From Petunia secreta (Eukaryota; Streptophyta; Magnoliopsida; Solanales; Solanaceae): a stretch of DNA of 64,000 bases. The DNA lies in assembly GCA_029990175.1 (NCBI GenBank), contig JARKIP010000042.1:3720001-3784000 (forward strand), given 5' to 3'. Position 1 is the stretch's first letter. Every line of letters begins with the position of its first letter. The translations under genes and the position numbers were made by a program. Shown piece after piece: positions 22,967 to 36,027 of the stretch. Under the pieces are notes generated by a model. The model was not told the origin of the DNA. It saw only the letters and a program-made list of their open reading frames with translations, and did not search any database.

Positions 22967-23261
22967 CTAACCCCGTTCATCCTGTAAGACAAAGTCTAGC
23001 TTGCCCGGGATGTCAAACCAGACTATATTAAAATGAAAATCAACAATGGCGTGACCTGAAGCTAGCCAGTCCATTCCCATAAGCACATCCAAATCTACCA
23101 TGTCTAACTTGATAAAGTCTGCTAACGTGTCATTTCCTTCTACATTGATTTGACAAAAGCGGTACGCCCAGTCCACTAATAATGATTCCCCGACCGGCGT
23201 AACAACCTCAAAAGGATCCACTAAGAACTCAGGTGGTCTGCCAAACCTCGTGGTGAAATTT
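22967..23261 (-). pseudogene. Chromovirus protease, C-terminal part
   Basis: Reads PPEFLVDPFEVVTPVGESLLVDWAYRFC, then LDVLMGMDWLASGHAIVD, the flap and ILGMDWL-type end of plant gypsy proteases. The active-site D-S-G segment that should precede it is gone; sequence turns into an inverted gag fragment at about 23262. Confidence 0.82.
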
Positions 23262-23480
23262 TTGCCAATCCCCCTATATCTGCTTGCGATTATTGTTATA
23301 GGAACCATTCAGGTGAATGTTAGGGAAAGATTGGCATGTGTCTTCGTTGTGGTCAGATGGGGCATTTCAAGCAAGATTTCCCATGTCGGAGAAAGGTATA
23401 CAATCAAGCTTCATCACCAGCAAATTCTACACCAACCATTTCCACACCTTAGAATACTAGGGATAATTTAGGATCAGCAG
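23262..23480 (+). pseudogene. Inverted gag zinc-knuckle fragment
   Basis: Plus-strand reading ACDYCYRNHSGEC (about 23277-23315), a stop, then GMCLRCGQMGHFKQDFPC (about 23331-23385). This is the paired zinc-finger region of chromovirus gag; the last Cys of the knuckle is Phe. It points opposite to the adjoining protease, with which it should be collinear, so an inversion or template jump lies at about 23262. Confidence 0.75.
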
Positions 23481-23486
23481 GCAGAA

Positions 23487-23558
23487 GCCCCTATACCTCA
23501 GTGGTAAAGCGTCAATCTTGTAAACTAAAGGTCTGTAGTTCGATACTACATAGGGGCA
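23487..23558 (+). tRNA. tRNA-Thr(TGT) relic
   Basis: 72 nt. The acceptor stem is perfect (GCCCCTA with TAGGGGC) and so is the T arm (TGTAG TTCGATA CTACA). Anticodon loop CTTGTAA gives TGT. The D stem has two mismatches (positions 10-25 and 13-22) and the anticodon stem two A-C mismatches, most of them explained by G-to-A changes. The pol III B box is close to consensus and a TTTTT run follows at 23566. It folds poorly in two arms, so it is probably not functional. Confidence 0.7.
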
Positions 23559-23616
23559 GTTTCTTATTTTTATATGACACCCCAGCTAAGGATTAAGCGT
23601 CCCACATCGGCATAAC

Positions 23617-25105
23617 TGTCACGGGCTGCACCTTCCTCAATGACAGCGACACACCTTTGGCCCGTGCGACGCTCGTAGTCCCACCTGACTATAAGCCAGC
23701 CTGCTCCTTGTCCCAGGTTTCTAGGAAGCTCAACTCAGTGACCTAGCTTAAACTGTGCCGCCCGAAGGTCTCTCCCTTGTGCGCATCTCATATGCGGAAA
23801 CTTTAGTGTATGCACATCCGGGGCTGGCTTAGAACCTGCACGTCCCTCGCTTAGCACTAAGCGTCGCTCCTGCGCGCGAAGTGCAATCCTCAAGCTTGTC
23901 CCTTGCCTTGTACCCTGGCACTTGGCTTGGCTTCGCCCGAGTAGGACAACTCTTTAGCCCTTGGCCCTTGTTATGTGCGACTCCAAGGATACCTCCCAAT
24001 GTCTCCTGACATTGGCAAGCGTACCCCTCGCATCATGCCTTCCTCCTGAGTAGCACAGCGTCGCCCCACCACAACGCGTCTAGGCCAACGAGCCCTTGCT
24101 TGCATGGTTGAACCCTTGCCATGCTTGCAAGTCAATACACGAGGCTCTCAATAGCTCCTCGAGTAGTCAATCGGCACAGAGGTCTTTGTCATATCCGAAG
24201 ACAGCCCGCGGGGCTTAGTGTTTCCTTCCTTCAAGCCTCTGCCGCCCGTTGTTCGCCCAACATTGGCCCTCTGGCCACACGCCGTCCATAGAGTCGCCTG
24301 ACTCGTATAGATACCTGGAACACTCCTCTGAGATGTCTAGGCAGGCCCTTGAGGTCCTTCCTCAAGGCAGCTCACTTGGTGTGACTTCCCGACAAAGTGC
24401 ACGGGCAGGGCTGGTAGGCTTTCACCATGTCTGCCCTCTTATATATGTCCTTAAAAATTAAACCCCTGTCACAGCACTTGACATCCTTTGTCCAGAGAAT
24501 CGTACAAGGGTCTAGCTTTCCACTCCGACCTACAAATGAGATGTCGTTTGTTCCTAGAGATTCTTCTTGACTTCTTTCACACCTCCATGAAGTTTCATCT
24601 CATTTCCGTAGTCGTGGAAAGAGATATAGCCCTCAGAAGATCAGCATAATTACCACAATGCCACTGCTTCTTGGCTAAGTCAAGCCCACAGGCAAACAAG
24701 CTCCGATCGGCACCAAACTTGGTATGCATACTCTATAGAATCTTAGGAACAAGGCCCTCACCCTATATTCCAAGATTCCCACTATAGCTCCAAAACGTGC
24801 GGTACTGACACTCGTGCATGCGCACAGCTCGCACGGCTGACACTCAGCCTGCGCCCAGCTGACACTCGTCCAGCACCTTGCTGGCCCTCATCTAGCACAT
24901 GTCTAGCACTCGTCTAGAACATAGCCATGGCTTCCCCTCAAGCCTGTGGCTGACACTCGTCCAGCACACGACTAGCCCTCGTCTTGCTGACTGACACTCA
25001 TTCAGCGCACGGCCGACACTCGGCGTAGCGGCTGATCCTCGTCTGGTCCGCCTATAGTGCGGAGACGTTGCGCGCGCGAAGGCATTAAAAGGGCGCCACG
25101 CAACA
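23617..25105 (-). repeat. LARD LTR 1
   Basis: 1489 bp, plus-strand ends TGTCACGGG and CGCAACA. 24800-25060 is built of degenerate CTGACACTCGTCCAGCAC-like short repeats, seen in all four LTRs. Confidence 0.9.
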
Positions 25106-27792
25106 TTCTCCCCCACCCGATCTAGGTATCGTCCTCGATGACTGACTGCCTAAGCCCACAAAAAACCAAGAGTTTGCCCCCTCGGGATTCTCCATCACGG
25201 TTGCCATTTCCAAGGCTCCTTGGATTTCCTCAAGTCCATTCTTTTAAAATAGGAGTTGTGCCCATCACTGCTCCTCCCATGATTCGACCAAGCGTGCCTC
25301 TGCACTCCATCTCCGCGATGATCACTTGGACAATGCCTCTGCATTTTCACCTCCGCGGTGACTAACTGTTGCTTCCTCTGAAGACAACTCCTTTGTGTTG
25401 GCATATCATCCAACCACGCCATAGCTCATATGGCCATCATCCATCCGGCTAGCTCCCTTCGCTTTTGGTGAGTACTTCAGGCACCCTCTGGTGTGGCACA
25501 CGCAGTCCAACCGCGCCTTGCGGCCCTATTCTCTACCTCTAGACAATTTGCTCCCTTCAGGATTTCCCTTATGCACAATTGCCTCATCATAGGCAAATTC
25601 TCCCCCACTCAATTAGTAGACTCTCCTCAATTTAGGTAGGAATCCCTTGATGTGGCTCCTTGCCAACCATACTCTCATGGTCCTTCTCCTCCGTTTCCCT
25701 CTGGAAAGATTCCACTATGTCGCTATGTAAACAATATCAAATCCCGATTCCATAACTTGGAGTAACTTTTTGCTTGATCCCATACTCAAGGCAAATCACG
25801 ACTGATTCAACAATAGCCCACACAAAGACACTAGCGGCTGCTCATGTTAGATTCTGCCCCAATTGAACATCCCGCTCCAGCCTTAGAAACTCACGCTCCA
25901 CACCTGGTAGCTTTGGCTCCTCAAATTCCCTCACACCCTCTGGTACTTGGCAAGCTCTTGGGACGTACTCCTCTGAGTACTTCAATTCTCAAAGCAGTAG
26001 CTTCGCTGCATTCCCGAACAAAGCTCTTTGTTCTCAAACTATCACTTCCGTAGCAGATCCTGAATTGTACTCCTTTTACTTGACCGACCTGGCTCCTGTA
26101 TGCGCCTCCCGATTCGGTGTACCTCTGTACCCTTAGCTTTTGGAAGGACTCCATTCTCAAACTTAGAAACCCATCCAATCCGTAGCGTCACTATCCCCAC
26201 TTTAATTCACGACACAATGCCTACCCACATAATGGTTTGTCCCATTCCGTCCATCTGCTCCTCGCAGTCCATCAAAATTCCCACGTTTGCCTCCCCACAC
26301 AAAGTTGTTTGGCTCACCATCCTCATTGTTGCCTCCCCGTCTGCCGGTTTGGCCCATTATCGTGTACCTCCGTCCGCTGGTTCAACACATTTCCCACATT
26401 TGCCTCCCCACACGAAGTGGCTTGGCTATCCATTCCAACTTTGCCTCCCTACTAGGTAGGTTGGCACCTTTCCGTCACATGCATGGTGGCTGACACCACC
26501 TCATCATGACACTCGAACACCCCACAAAGAAGCTTGCTCTCAAGCCCTTTTTCACGGTTGTCGCGGCCTCCTGGCACGCCCCGCCCTAGCTTTGGCATCA
26601 CCTAAAGCATAGAGCTCATATTTGGAGATTGCTCTCCCCCGTGATGGTAGGCGCCTTACCTAATCATCCAAAGCGGTTGTTGGTGCGACATTCATGCCAA
26701 CACCCCCGTGCTAGCTCGGCTCCTGTCTAGCATAGAACTCATTCTTGCAAGCAATGCTTGCCCAATGTTGTAGGCACCAAGCCTACTCAACCGATATGGT
26801 TGTCGAGGGACTCGTCTTCAATTCATTGCAACCCTTAAGATGGCAAGGCATTCACAATGTCCAACTCCTCAGAAGGATCCAATTTGCTGCTCCTCGGTGC
26901 TTAAGTCTACCTTCTGGAAGGCCCCTTTATTCACGCACTTCTAGCATCCCTTTTATGCTCCATGCATTATGCTCCACGCATTCACAATGCCCTCAGGCTG
27001 CTCAAGTCAATCTCACTGGAATGACATTCAAATGATGCGCCACTCGTATCTATGGCATGATCTCCACGATCTGCTTCAATATAAATAGCCCCTGGCTTAC
27101 ACCTATTCACAACATGGTTCCTCGACCTGGCAATCATAGCCCTTTTCCTGGCCACCCGACTCATCGGCATGTCCCTCTCTGAACGAAAGCCTACTATTCG
27201 TAAGAAAATATTTTTGCATCGCAAATTTCCCCTTTTCAATATTTCCCTACTGCTAGCAGAGTTTCTTTACAACTGATGGATATCCCGCAGTCAAGACAAT
27301 TGAGCTCCTACTAACCGTCAGTCCCATCTTTGCAGAATCATCCCAAAATCGCAGCACGTTGCCGCTCCTTGCTGACCAACGATGCCTCATTCGAATCCCT
27401 CTGAAAACAGCCCTATCGGGTCCGCCGTCTAAAATAGCATGCTGAATATCATTCCTGCTTTTATATTATCTCCACAATGACATTCCAATATTGCACTGGC
27501 AGTTCAACATTCTTAAGCTGTGACATCAACCATGGCCTCATGCGTTTTACCGAAACCGACTCCTTGTTGGCACGGATCAACCTTCCCCGATGGCTTAGCT
27601 CACAATGCACCGCAAGCCCTTATGCGAGTACAAATTGTGCTTTGATGGCGTCTCAAAATCACAATGCCCAAAAAAATTTCCGACAGTGCGTTCCATGCTC
27701 TATCCCATTACTGGCGCAAAGCTCTAGCTTTGGGTGCCAATCCGCTTGGTACCAACCACACCGTCCTGAGCATCCTCTGCTCTGATACCAAC
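25106..27792 (-). other. LARD internal region 1
   Basis: 2687 bp. Polypurine tract GGGTGGGGGAGAA (minus) at 25106-25118; primer site TGGTATCAGAGC (minus) at 27779-27790. No ORF of recognisable family. A TTTGCCTCCCCACAC motif recurs at about 26287, 26400 and 26444. Small ORFs are not conserved between copies. Confidence 0.88.
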
Positions 27793-29277
27793 TATCACGG
27801 GCCGCACCTTCCTCAATGACAGCGACACACCTTTGGCCCGTGCTTGCGCTCGTAGTCCCACCTGACTACAAGCCAGCCTGCTCCTTGTCCCAGGTTTCTA
27901 GAAAGCTCGCCTCAGTGGCCTAGCTTCAACTGTGCCGCCCGAAGGTCTCTCCCTTATGCGCATCTCATATGCGGAAACTTTAGTGTGCGCACATCCGGGG
28001 CTGGCTTAGGACCTGCCCGTCCCCCGCCTAGCACTAAGCGTCGCTCCTGCGCGCGAAGTGCAATCCTAAAGCTTGGTCCTTGCCTTGTGCCCTGGCACTT
28101 CGCTGGGCTTCACCCGAGTAGGACAACTCTTTAGCCCTTGCCCTTTGTCATGTGCGACTCCAAGGATACGTCCCAATGCCTCCTGACATTGGCAAGCGTA
28201 GCCCTCGCATCATGCCTTCCTCCTGAGTAGCGCAGCGTCGCCCCACGGCTGCGCGTCTAGGCCAACGAGCCCTTGCTTGCATGGTTGAACTCTTGCCATT
28301 CTTGCAAGTCAATACACGAGGCTCTCAATAGCACCTCGAGTACTCAATCGGCACAGAGGTCATATCCGAAGACAGCCCGTGGGGGCTTAGTCTTTCCTTC
28401 CTTCAAGCCTCTGCCGCCCGTTGTTCGCCCAACGTTGGCCTTCTGGCCACACGCCGTCCATAGAGTCGCCTGACTCGTATGGACACCTGGAATACTCCTC
28501 TAAGATGTCCAGGCAGGCCCTTGAGGTCCTTCCTCAAGGCAGCTCCCTTGGTGTGACTTCCCGACAAAGTGCACGGGGAGGGCTGGTAGGCTGTCACCAT
28601 GCCTGCCCCCTTATATATGTCCTTAAAAATTAAACCCCTGTCACAGCACTTGACATCCTTTGTCCAGAGAATCGTACATGGGTCTAATATTCAACTTCGA
28701 CCTCCAAATGAGGTGCTGTTTGTTCCTAGAGATTCTTCTTGACTTCCTTCACACCTCCATGAAGTTTCATCTCATTCCCATACTCGTGGAAAGAGATTTA
28801 GCCCTCAGAAGATCAGCATAATTACCACAATGCCACTGCTTCTTGGCTAAGCCAAGCCCATAGGCAAACCAGCTCTGATCGGCACCAAACTTGGTATGCA
28901 CACTCTATCGAATCTTAGGAACAAGGCCCTCACCCTATATTTTAAGATTCCCACTATAGCTCCAAAACGTGCGGCACTGACACTCGTGCCCACACACAGC
29001 TCGCATGGCTGACACTCAGCCTGCGCCCAGCTGACACTTGTCCAGCACTTTGCTAGCCCTCATCTAGCACATGTCTAGCACTCGTCTAGAACATGGCCAT
29101 GGCTTCCCCTCAAGCCTGCAGCTGACACTCGTCCAGCACACGACTAGCCCTCGTCTAGCCGACTGATACTCATTCAGCGCACGGCCGACACTCGGCCTAG
29201 CGGCTGACCCTCGTCTGGCCCGCCTATGGTGCGGAGACGTTGCGCGCGCAATGACATCAATAGCGCGCCGCACAATA
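27793..29277 (-). repeat. LARD LTR 2
   Basis: 1485 bp, begins TATCACGGG (TG to TA change) and ends CACAATA. Highly similar to LTR 1. Confidence 0.9.
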
Positions 29278-31958
29278 TTCTCCTCCACTCGATCTAGGCA
29301 TCGTCCTCGATGATTGACTGCCTAAGCCCACGAAAAACCCAGAGTTTGCCCCCTCGGGATTCTCCATCACGATTCCCATTTCCAAGGCTCCTTTGACTTC
29401 CTCAAGTCCCTTCTCTTAAAATAGGAGTCGTTCCCATCACTGCTCCTCCCAAGTTTCGTCTAAGCGTTCCTCTGCACTCCATCTCCGCGATGATCACTTG
29501 GACAATGCCTCCACATTTGCACCTCCGCGGTGACTAACTGTTGCTTCCTCTGAAGGCAACTCCTTTCTGTTGGCATATCATCCAACCACGCCATAGCTCA
29601 TATGGCCATCATCCATTCGGCTAGCTCCCTTCGCTTTTGGTGAGTACTTCAGGCACCTTCTGGTGTGGCACACGCAGTCCAACCGCGCCTTGCGGCCCTA
29701 TTCTCTACCTCTAGAGAATTTGCTCCCTTCAGGATTTCCCTTATGCACAATTGCCTCATCATAGGCAAATTCTCCCCCACTCAAGTAGGAGACTCTCCTC
29801 AATTTAGGTAGGCATCCCTTGATGTGGCTCCTTGCCAACCATACTCTCATTGTCTTTCTCCTCCCTCTGGAAAGATTCCACTATGTCGCTATGTAAACAA
29901 TATCAAATCCTGATTCCATAACTCGGAGTAAATTGTTGCTTGATCCCTTACTCAAAGCAAATCACGACTGATTCAGCAATAGCCCACACAAAGACACTAG
30001 CGGCTGCTCATGCTCAAATTCTGCCCCAATTGAACATCCGCTCCGGCCTTAGAAACTCACGCTCCACGCCTGGTAACTTTGGCTCCTCAAATGCCCTCGC
30101 ACCCTCTGGTACTTGGCAAGCTCTTGGGACGTACTCCTTTGAGTACTTCAATTCTCAAAATAGTAGCTTCGCTGCATTCCCGAACAAAGCTCTTTGTTCT
30201 CAAACTATCACTTCCGAAGCAGATCCCGAATTGTACTCCTTGTACTTGACCAACCTGGCTCCTGTATGCGCCTCCCGATTCGGTGTACCTCTGTACCCTT
30301 AGCTTTTGGAAGGATTCCATTCTCAAACTTGGAAACCCATCCAATCCGTAGCGTCACTATCCCCACTTTGATTCAATACACAATGCCTACCCACATAATG
30401 GTTTGGCCCATTCCGTCCATCTGCTCCTCGCAGTCCATCACAATTCCCACGTTTGCCTCCCCACACAAAGTGGTTTGGCTCACCATCCTCATTGTTGCCT
30501 CCCCGTCCGCCGGTTTGGCCCATTTTCCTGTCCCTCCGTCCGCTGGTTCAATACATTTCCCACATTTGCCTCCCCACACGAAGTGGCTTGGCTATCCATT
30601 CCCACTTTGCCTCCCTAATAGGTAGGTTGGCACCTTTCCGTCACAGGCGTGGTGACTGACCCCCCCTCGTCATGACACTCGAACACCCCACAAAGACGCT
30701 TGCTCTCAAGCCCTTCTTCACGGTTGTCGCGACCTCCTGACACGCCCCGCCCTAGCTTTGGCATCACCTAATGCATAGAGCTCATATTTGGAGATAGCTC
30801 TCCCCCGTGATGGTTGGCGCCTTGCCTAATCATCTAAAGCGGTTGTTGGTGCGACATTCAGGCCAACACCCCCGTACTAGCTCGGCTCCACTGTAGCATT
30901 GCACTCATTCTTGGAAGCAATGCTTGCCCAATGTTGTAGGTACCAAGCCTACTCAACCGATATGGTTGTCGAGGGACTCGTCTTCTATTCATTGCAACCC
31001 TTAAGATGACTAGGCATTCACAATGTTCAACTCCTCAGAAGGACCCAATTTGATGCTCCTCGGTGCTTAAGTCTTCCCTCTGGAAGTCCCCTTAATTCAC
31101 GACCTTCTAGCATCCCTTTTATGCTCCACGCATTATGCTCCACGCATTCCCAATGCCCTCAGGCTGCTCAAGTCAATCTCACTGAAAAGACATTAAAATG
31201 ATGCGTCACTCGCATCTATGGTATGATCTCCACGATCTGCTTCAATATAAATAGCCCCTGGCTTACACCTATTCACAACATGGTTGCTCAACCTAGCAAT
31301 CATGGCCCTTTTCCTGGCCACCCGACTCATCGGCATGTCCCTCTCTAAACGAAAGCTTACTATTCGTAAGAAAATATTTTTGCATCGCAAATTTCCCCTT
31401 TTCAATATTTCCCTACTGCTAGCAGAGTTTCTTTACAACTGATGGATATCCCGCAGTCAAGACAATTGAGCTCCTGCTAACCGTCAGTCCCATCTTTGCA
31501 AAATCATCCCAAAATCGCAGCACGTTGCCGCTCCTTGCTGACCAACGATGCCTCATTCGAATCCCTCTGAAAACAGCCCTATCGGGTCCGCCGTCTAAAA
31601 TAGCATGCTGAATATCATTCCTGCTTTTATATTATCTCCACAATGACATTCCAATATTGCACTGGCAGTTCAGCATTCTTAAGCTGTGACATCAACCATG
31701 GCCTCATGCGTTTTACCGAAACCGACTCCTTGTTGGCACGGATCAACCTTCCCCGATGGCTTAGCTCACAATACACTGCAAGCCCTTATGCAAGTACAAA
31801 TTGTGCTTTGATGGCGTCTCAAAATCACAATGCTCAAAAAAATTTCCGACAGTGCGTTCCATGCTCTATCCCATTACTGGCGCAAAGCTCTAACTTTGGG
31901 TGCCAATCCGCTTGGTACCAACCACACCGTCCTGAGCATCCTCTGCTCTGATACCAAC
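29278..31958 (-). other. LARD internal region 2
   Basis: 2681 bp, near-identical to internal region 1. Primer site at 31945-31956. Confidence 0.88.
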
Positions 31959-33449
31959 TATCACGGGCCGCACCTTCCTTAATGACAGCGACACACCTGT
32001 GGCCCGTGCTTGCGCTCGTAGTCCCACCTGACTACAAGCCAGCCTGCTCCTTGTCCCAAGTTTCAAGGAAGCTCGCCTCAGTGGCCTAGCTTCAACTGTG
32101 CCGCTCGAAGGTTTCTCCCTTGTGCGCATTTGATATGCGGAAACTTTAGTGTGCGCACATCCGGGGCTGGCTTAGGACCTGACCGTCCCTCGCCTAACAC
32201 TAAGCGTCGCTCCTGTGCGCGAAGTGCAATCCTCAAACTTGGCCCTTGCCTTGTGCCCTGGCACTTGGCTGGGCTTCGCCCGAGTAGGACAACTCTTTAG
32301 CCCTTGCCCTTTTTCATGTGCGACTCCAAGGATACCTCCCAATGCCTCTTGACATTGTCAAGCGTAGCCTGCGCATCATTCCTTCCTCCCGAGTAGCGCA
32401 GTGTCGCCCCACGGCTGCGCGTCGAGGCCAACAAGCCCTTGCTTGCATGGTTGAACTCTTGCCACGCTTCCAAGTCAATACACGAGGCTCTGAATAGCGC
32501 CTCGAGTACTCAATCGGCACAGAGGTCTTTGTCATATTCGAAAAAAGCCCGCGGGGGCTTAGTCTTTCCTTCCTTCAAGCCTGAACCGCCCGTAGTTCGC
32601 CCAACGTTGGCCTTCTGGCCACACACCATCCATAAAGTCGTCTGACTCGTATGGAAACCTGGAACACTCTTTTGAGATGTCCAGGCAGGCCCTTGAGGTC
32701 CTTCCTCAAGGCAGCTCACTTGGTGTGACTTCCCGACAAAGTGCACGGGGAGGGCTGGTAGACTGTCACCATGTTTTCCCCGTTATATATGTCCTTAAAA
32801 ATTAAACCCCTGTCGCAGCATTTGACATCCTTTGTCCAGAGAATCGTACAAGGGTATAACTTTCCACTCCGACCTCCAAATGAGGTGTCGTTTGTTCCTA
32901 GAGATTCTTCTTGACTTCCTTCACACCTCCATGAAGTTTCATCTCATTTCCGTACTCGTGGAAAGAGATATAGCCCTCAGCAGATCAGCATAATTACCAC
33001 AATGCCACTGCTTCTTGGCTAAGTCAAGCCCACAGGCAAACAAGCTCCGATCGGCACCAAACTTGGTATCCATACTCTATAGAATCTTAGGAACAAGGCC
33101 CTCACCCTATATTCCAAGAGTCCCACTATAGCTCCAAAACGTGCGGTACTGACACTCGTGCCTGCGCACAGCTCGCACGACTGACACTCAGCCTGCGCCC
33201 AGCTGACGCTCGTCCAGAACCTTGCTGGCCCTCATCTAGCACATGTCTAGCACTCGTCTAGCACATGGCCATGGCTTCCCCTCAAGCCTGTGGTTGACAC
33301 TCGTCCAACACACGACTAGCCCTCGTCTAGCCGACTGACACTCATTTAGCGCACGACCGACACTCGGCCTAGCGGCTGACCCTCGTCTGACCCGCCTATG
33401 GTGCGGAGACGTTGCGCGCGCAAAGCCATCAAAAGGGTACCGCACAACA
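31959..33449 (-). repeat. LARD LTR 3
   Basis: 1491 bp, TATCACGGG to CACAACA. Confidence 0.9.
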
Positions 33450-36027
33450 TTCTTCCCCACTCGATCTAGGCATCGTCCTCGATGACTGACTGTCTAAGCC
33501 CACGAAAAACCCGAAGTTTCCCCCCTCGGGATTCTCCATCACGGTTCCCATTTCCAAGGCTCCTTAAACTTCCTCCAGTCCCTTCTCTTAAAATAGGAGT
33601 TGTGCCCATCACTGCTCCACCCAATTTTCGTCTAAGCGTGCCTCTGCACTCCATCTCCTCGATGATTACTTGGACAATGCCTCCGCATTTGCACCTCCGC
33701 GGTGACTAACTGTTGCTTCCTCTGAAGACAACTCCTTTGTGTTGGCATATCGGCCAACCACGCCATAGCTCATATGGCCATCATCCATCCGGCTAGCTCC
33801 CTTCGCTTTTGGTGAGTACTTCAGGCACCCTCTGGTGTGGCACACACAGTCCAACCGCGCCTTGCGGCCGTATTCTTTACCTCTAGACGATTTGCTCCCT
33901 TCAGGATTTCCCTTATGCACAATTGCCTCATCATAGGCAAATTCTCCCCCACTCAAGTAGGAGACTCTCCTCAATTTAGGTAGGCAACCCTTGATGTGGC
34001 TCCTTGCCAACCACACTCTCATGGTCCTTCTCCTCCGTTTCCCTCTGGAAAGATTCCACTATGTCGCTATGTAAAAAATATCAAATCCCGATTCCATAAC
34101 TCAGAGTAAATTGTTGCTTGATCCCATACTCAAGGCAAATCACGACTGATTCAACAATAGCCCACATAAAGACACTAGCGGCTGCTCATGATCGTTTCTG
34201 CCCCAATTGAACATCCGCTCCGGCCTTAGAAGCTCACGCTCCACGCCTGGTAACTTTGGCTCCTCAAATTCCCTCGCACCGTCTGGTACTTGGCAAGCTC
34301 TTGGGACGTACTCCTCTGAGTACTTCAATTCTCAAAGCGGTAGCTTCGCTGCACTCCCGAACAAAGCTCTTTGTTCTCAAACTATCACTTCCGTAGCAGA
34401 TCCCGAATTGTTCTCCTTGTACTTGACCCAACTGGCTCCTTTATGCGCCTCCCGATTCAGTGTACCTCTGTACCCTTAGCTTTTGGATGGACTCCATTCT
34501 CAAACATGGAAACCCATCCAATCCGTAGCGTCACTATCCCCACTTTAATTCAGCACACAATGCCTACCCACATAATGGTTTGGCCCATTCCGTCGATCTG
34601 CTCCTCGCAGTCCATCACAATTCCCACGTTTGCCTCCCCACACAAAGTGGTTTGGCTCACCATCCGCCGGTTTGGCCCATTATCGTGCCCCTCCGTCCGG
34701 CGATTCAACACATTTTCCATATTTGCCTCTCCACACGAAGTGGCTTGGCTATCCATTCCAAATTTGCCTCCCTACTAGGTAGGTTGGCACCTTTCCGTCA
34801 CAGGCGTGGTGGCTGACCCCCCTCATCATGACACTCGAACACCCCACAAAGACGCTTTCTCTCAATCCCTTCTTCACGGTTGTCGCGGCCTCCTGGCACT
34901 CCCCGCCCTAGCTTTGGCATCACCTAATGCATAGAGCTCATATTTGGAGATAGCTCTCCCCCGTGATGGTTGGCGCCTTACCTAATCATCCAAAGCGGTT
35001 GTTGGTGCGACATTCAGGCCAACACCCCCGTGCTAGCTCGGCTCCTGTCTAGCATAGCACTCATTCTTGCAAGCAATGCTTGCCCAATGTTGTAGGCACC
35101 AAGCCTACTCGACCGATATGGTTGTCGAGGGACTCGATCTTCCATTCATATCAACCCTTAAGATGGCTAGGCATTCACAATGTCCAACTTCTCAGAGGGA
35201 CCCAATTTGATGCTCCTCGGTGCTTAAGTCTTCCCTCTGGAAGGCCCCTTAATTCACGCACTTCTAGCATCCCTTTTATGCTCCACGCCTTATGCTCCAC
35301 ACATTCCCAGTGCCCTCAGGCTGCTCAAGTCAATCTCACTGGAAAGACATTCAAATGATGCGCCACTCGCATCTATGGCATTACTCCACGATCTGCTTCA
35401 ATATAAATAGCCCCTGGCTTACACCTATTCACATCATGGTTGCTCGACCTGACAATCATGGCCCTTTTCCTGGCCACCCGACTCATCAGCATGTCCCTCT
35501 CTGAACGAAAGCCCACTATTCGGAAGAAAATATTTTTGCATCGCAAATTTCCCCTCTTCAATATTTCCCTACTGCTAGCGGAGTTTCTTTACAACTGATG
35601 GATATTCCACAGTCAAGACAATTGAGCTCCTGCTAACCGTCTGTCCCATCTTTGTAAAATCATCCCAACAGCGCATAACGTTGGCGCTCCTTGCTGTCCA
35701 ACGATGCCTCATTCGATCCCTCTAAAAATAGCCCTATGACATTCCAACGATGCCTTATTTAATATCATTCCTGCTTTGATATTATCTCCACAATGACATT
35801 CCAATATTGCACTGGCAGTTCAGCATTCTGAAGCTGTGACATCAACCATGGCCTCATGCGTTTTACCGAAACCGACTCCTTGTTGGAACGGATCAACCTT
35901 CCCCGATGGCTTAGCTCCTCTGCATCCTCTGCTCTGATACCAACTATCACGGGCCGCACCTTCCTCAATGACAGCGACATAGACCATCCTGAGCAACTAT
36001 CAGAGCATCCTCTGCTCTGATACCAAC
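33450..36027 (-). other. LARD internal region 3, with internal deletions and a duplicated LTR junction
   Basis: About 2.58 kb. It lacks a block near 34666 (about 28 bp) and part of the sequence corresponding to 27601-27770. At 35931-36027 the primer-site/LTR junction is present twice: primer sites at 35931-35942 and 36014-36025, with a 35-bp piece of LTR start (35945-35979) between them. Confidence 0.85.

Larger units (their letters stand above)
14931..23261 (-). mobile_element. Chromovirus-type Ty3/gypsy element, one LTR, circularly permuted
   Basis: Read on the minus strand: protease (23261-22967), RT (22942-22045 and 19392-19105), RNase H, integrase (18786-17405), polypurine tract, one LTR (17370-15550), primer site (15546-15534), then the N-terminus of gag (15338-14931). 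A single LTR thus sits between the 3' end of pol and the 5' end of gag. This is the order expected of a one-LTR circle opened within gag/protease, or of a recombined tandem. The integrase ends in the FHVSMLRKY segment typical of Tekay/Del-like chromoviruses. A solo LTR of another family interrupts RT at 19398-22039. Confidence 0.82.

Noticed and set aside
25106..36027. Dozens of 60-145 codon ORFs in the LARD units
   Set aside because: None resembles gag, pol or any family, and frames are not kept between the near-identical copies.
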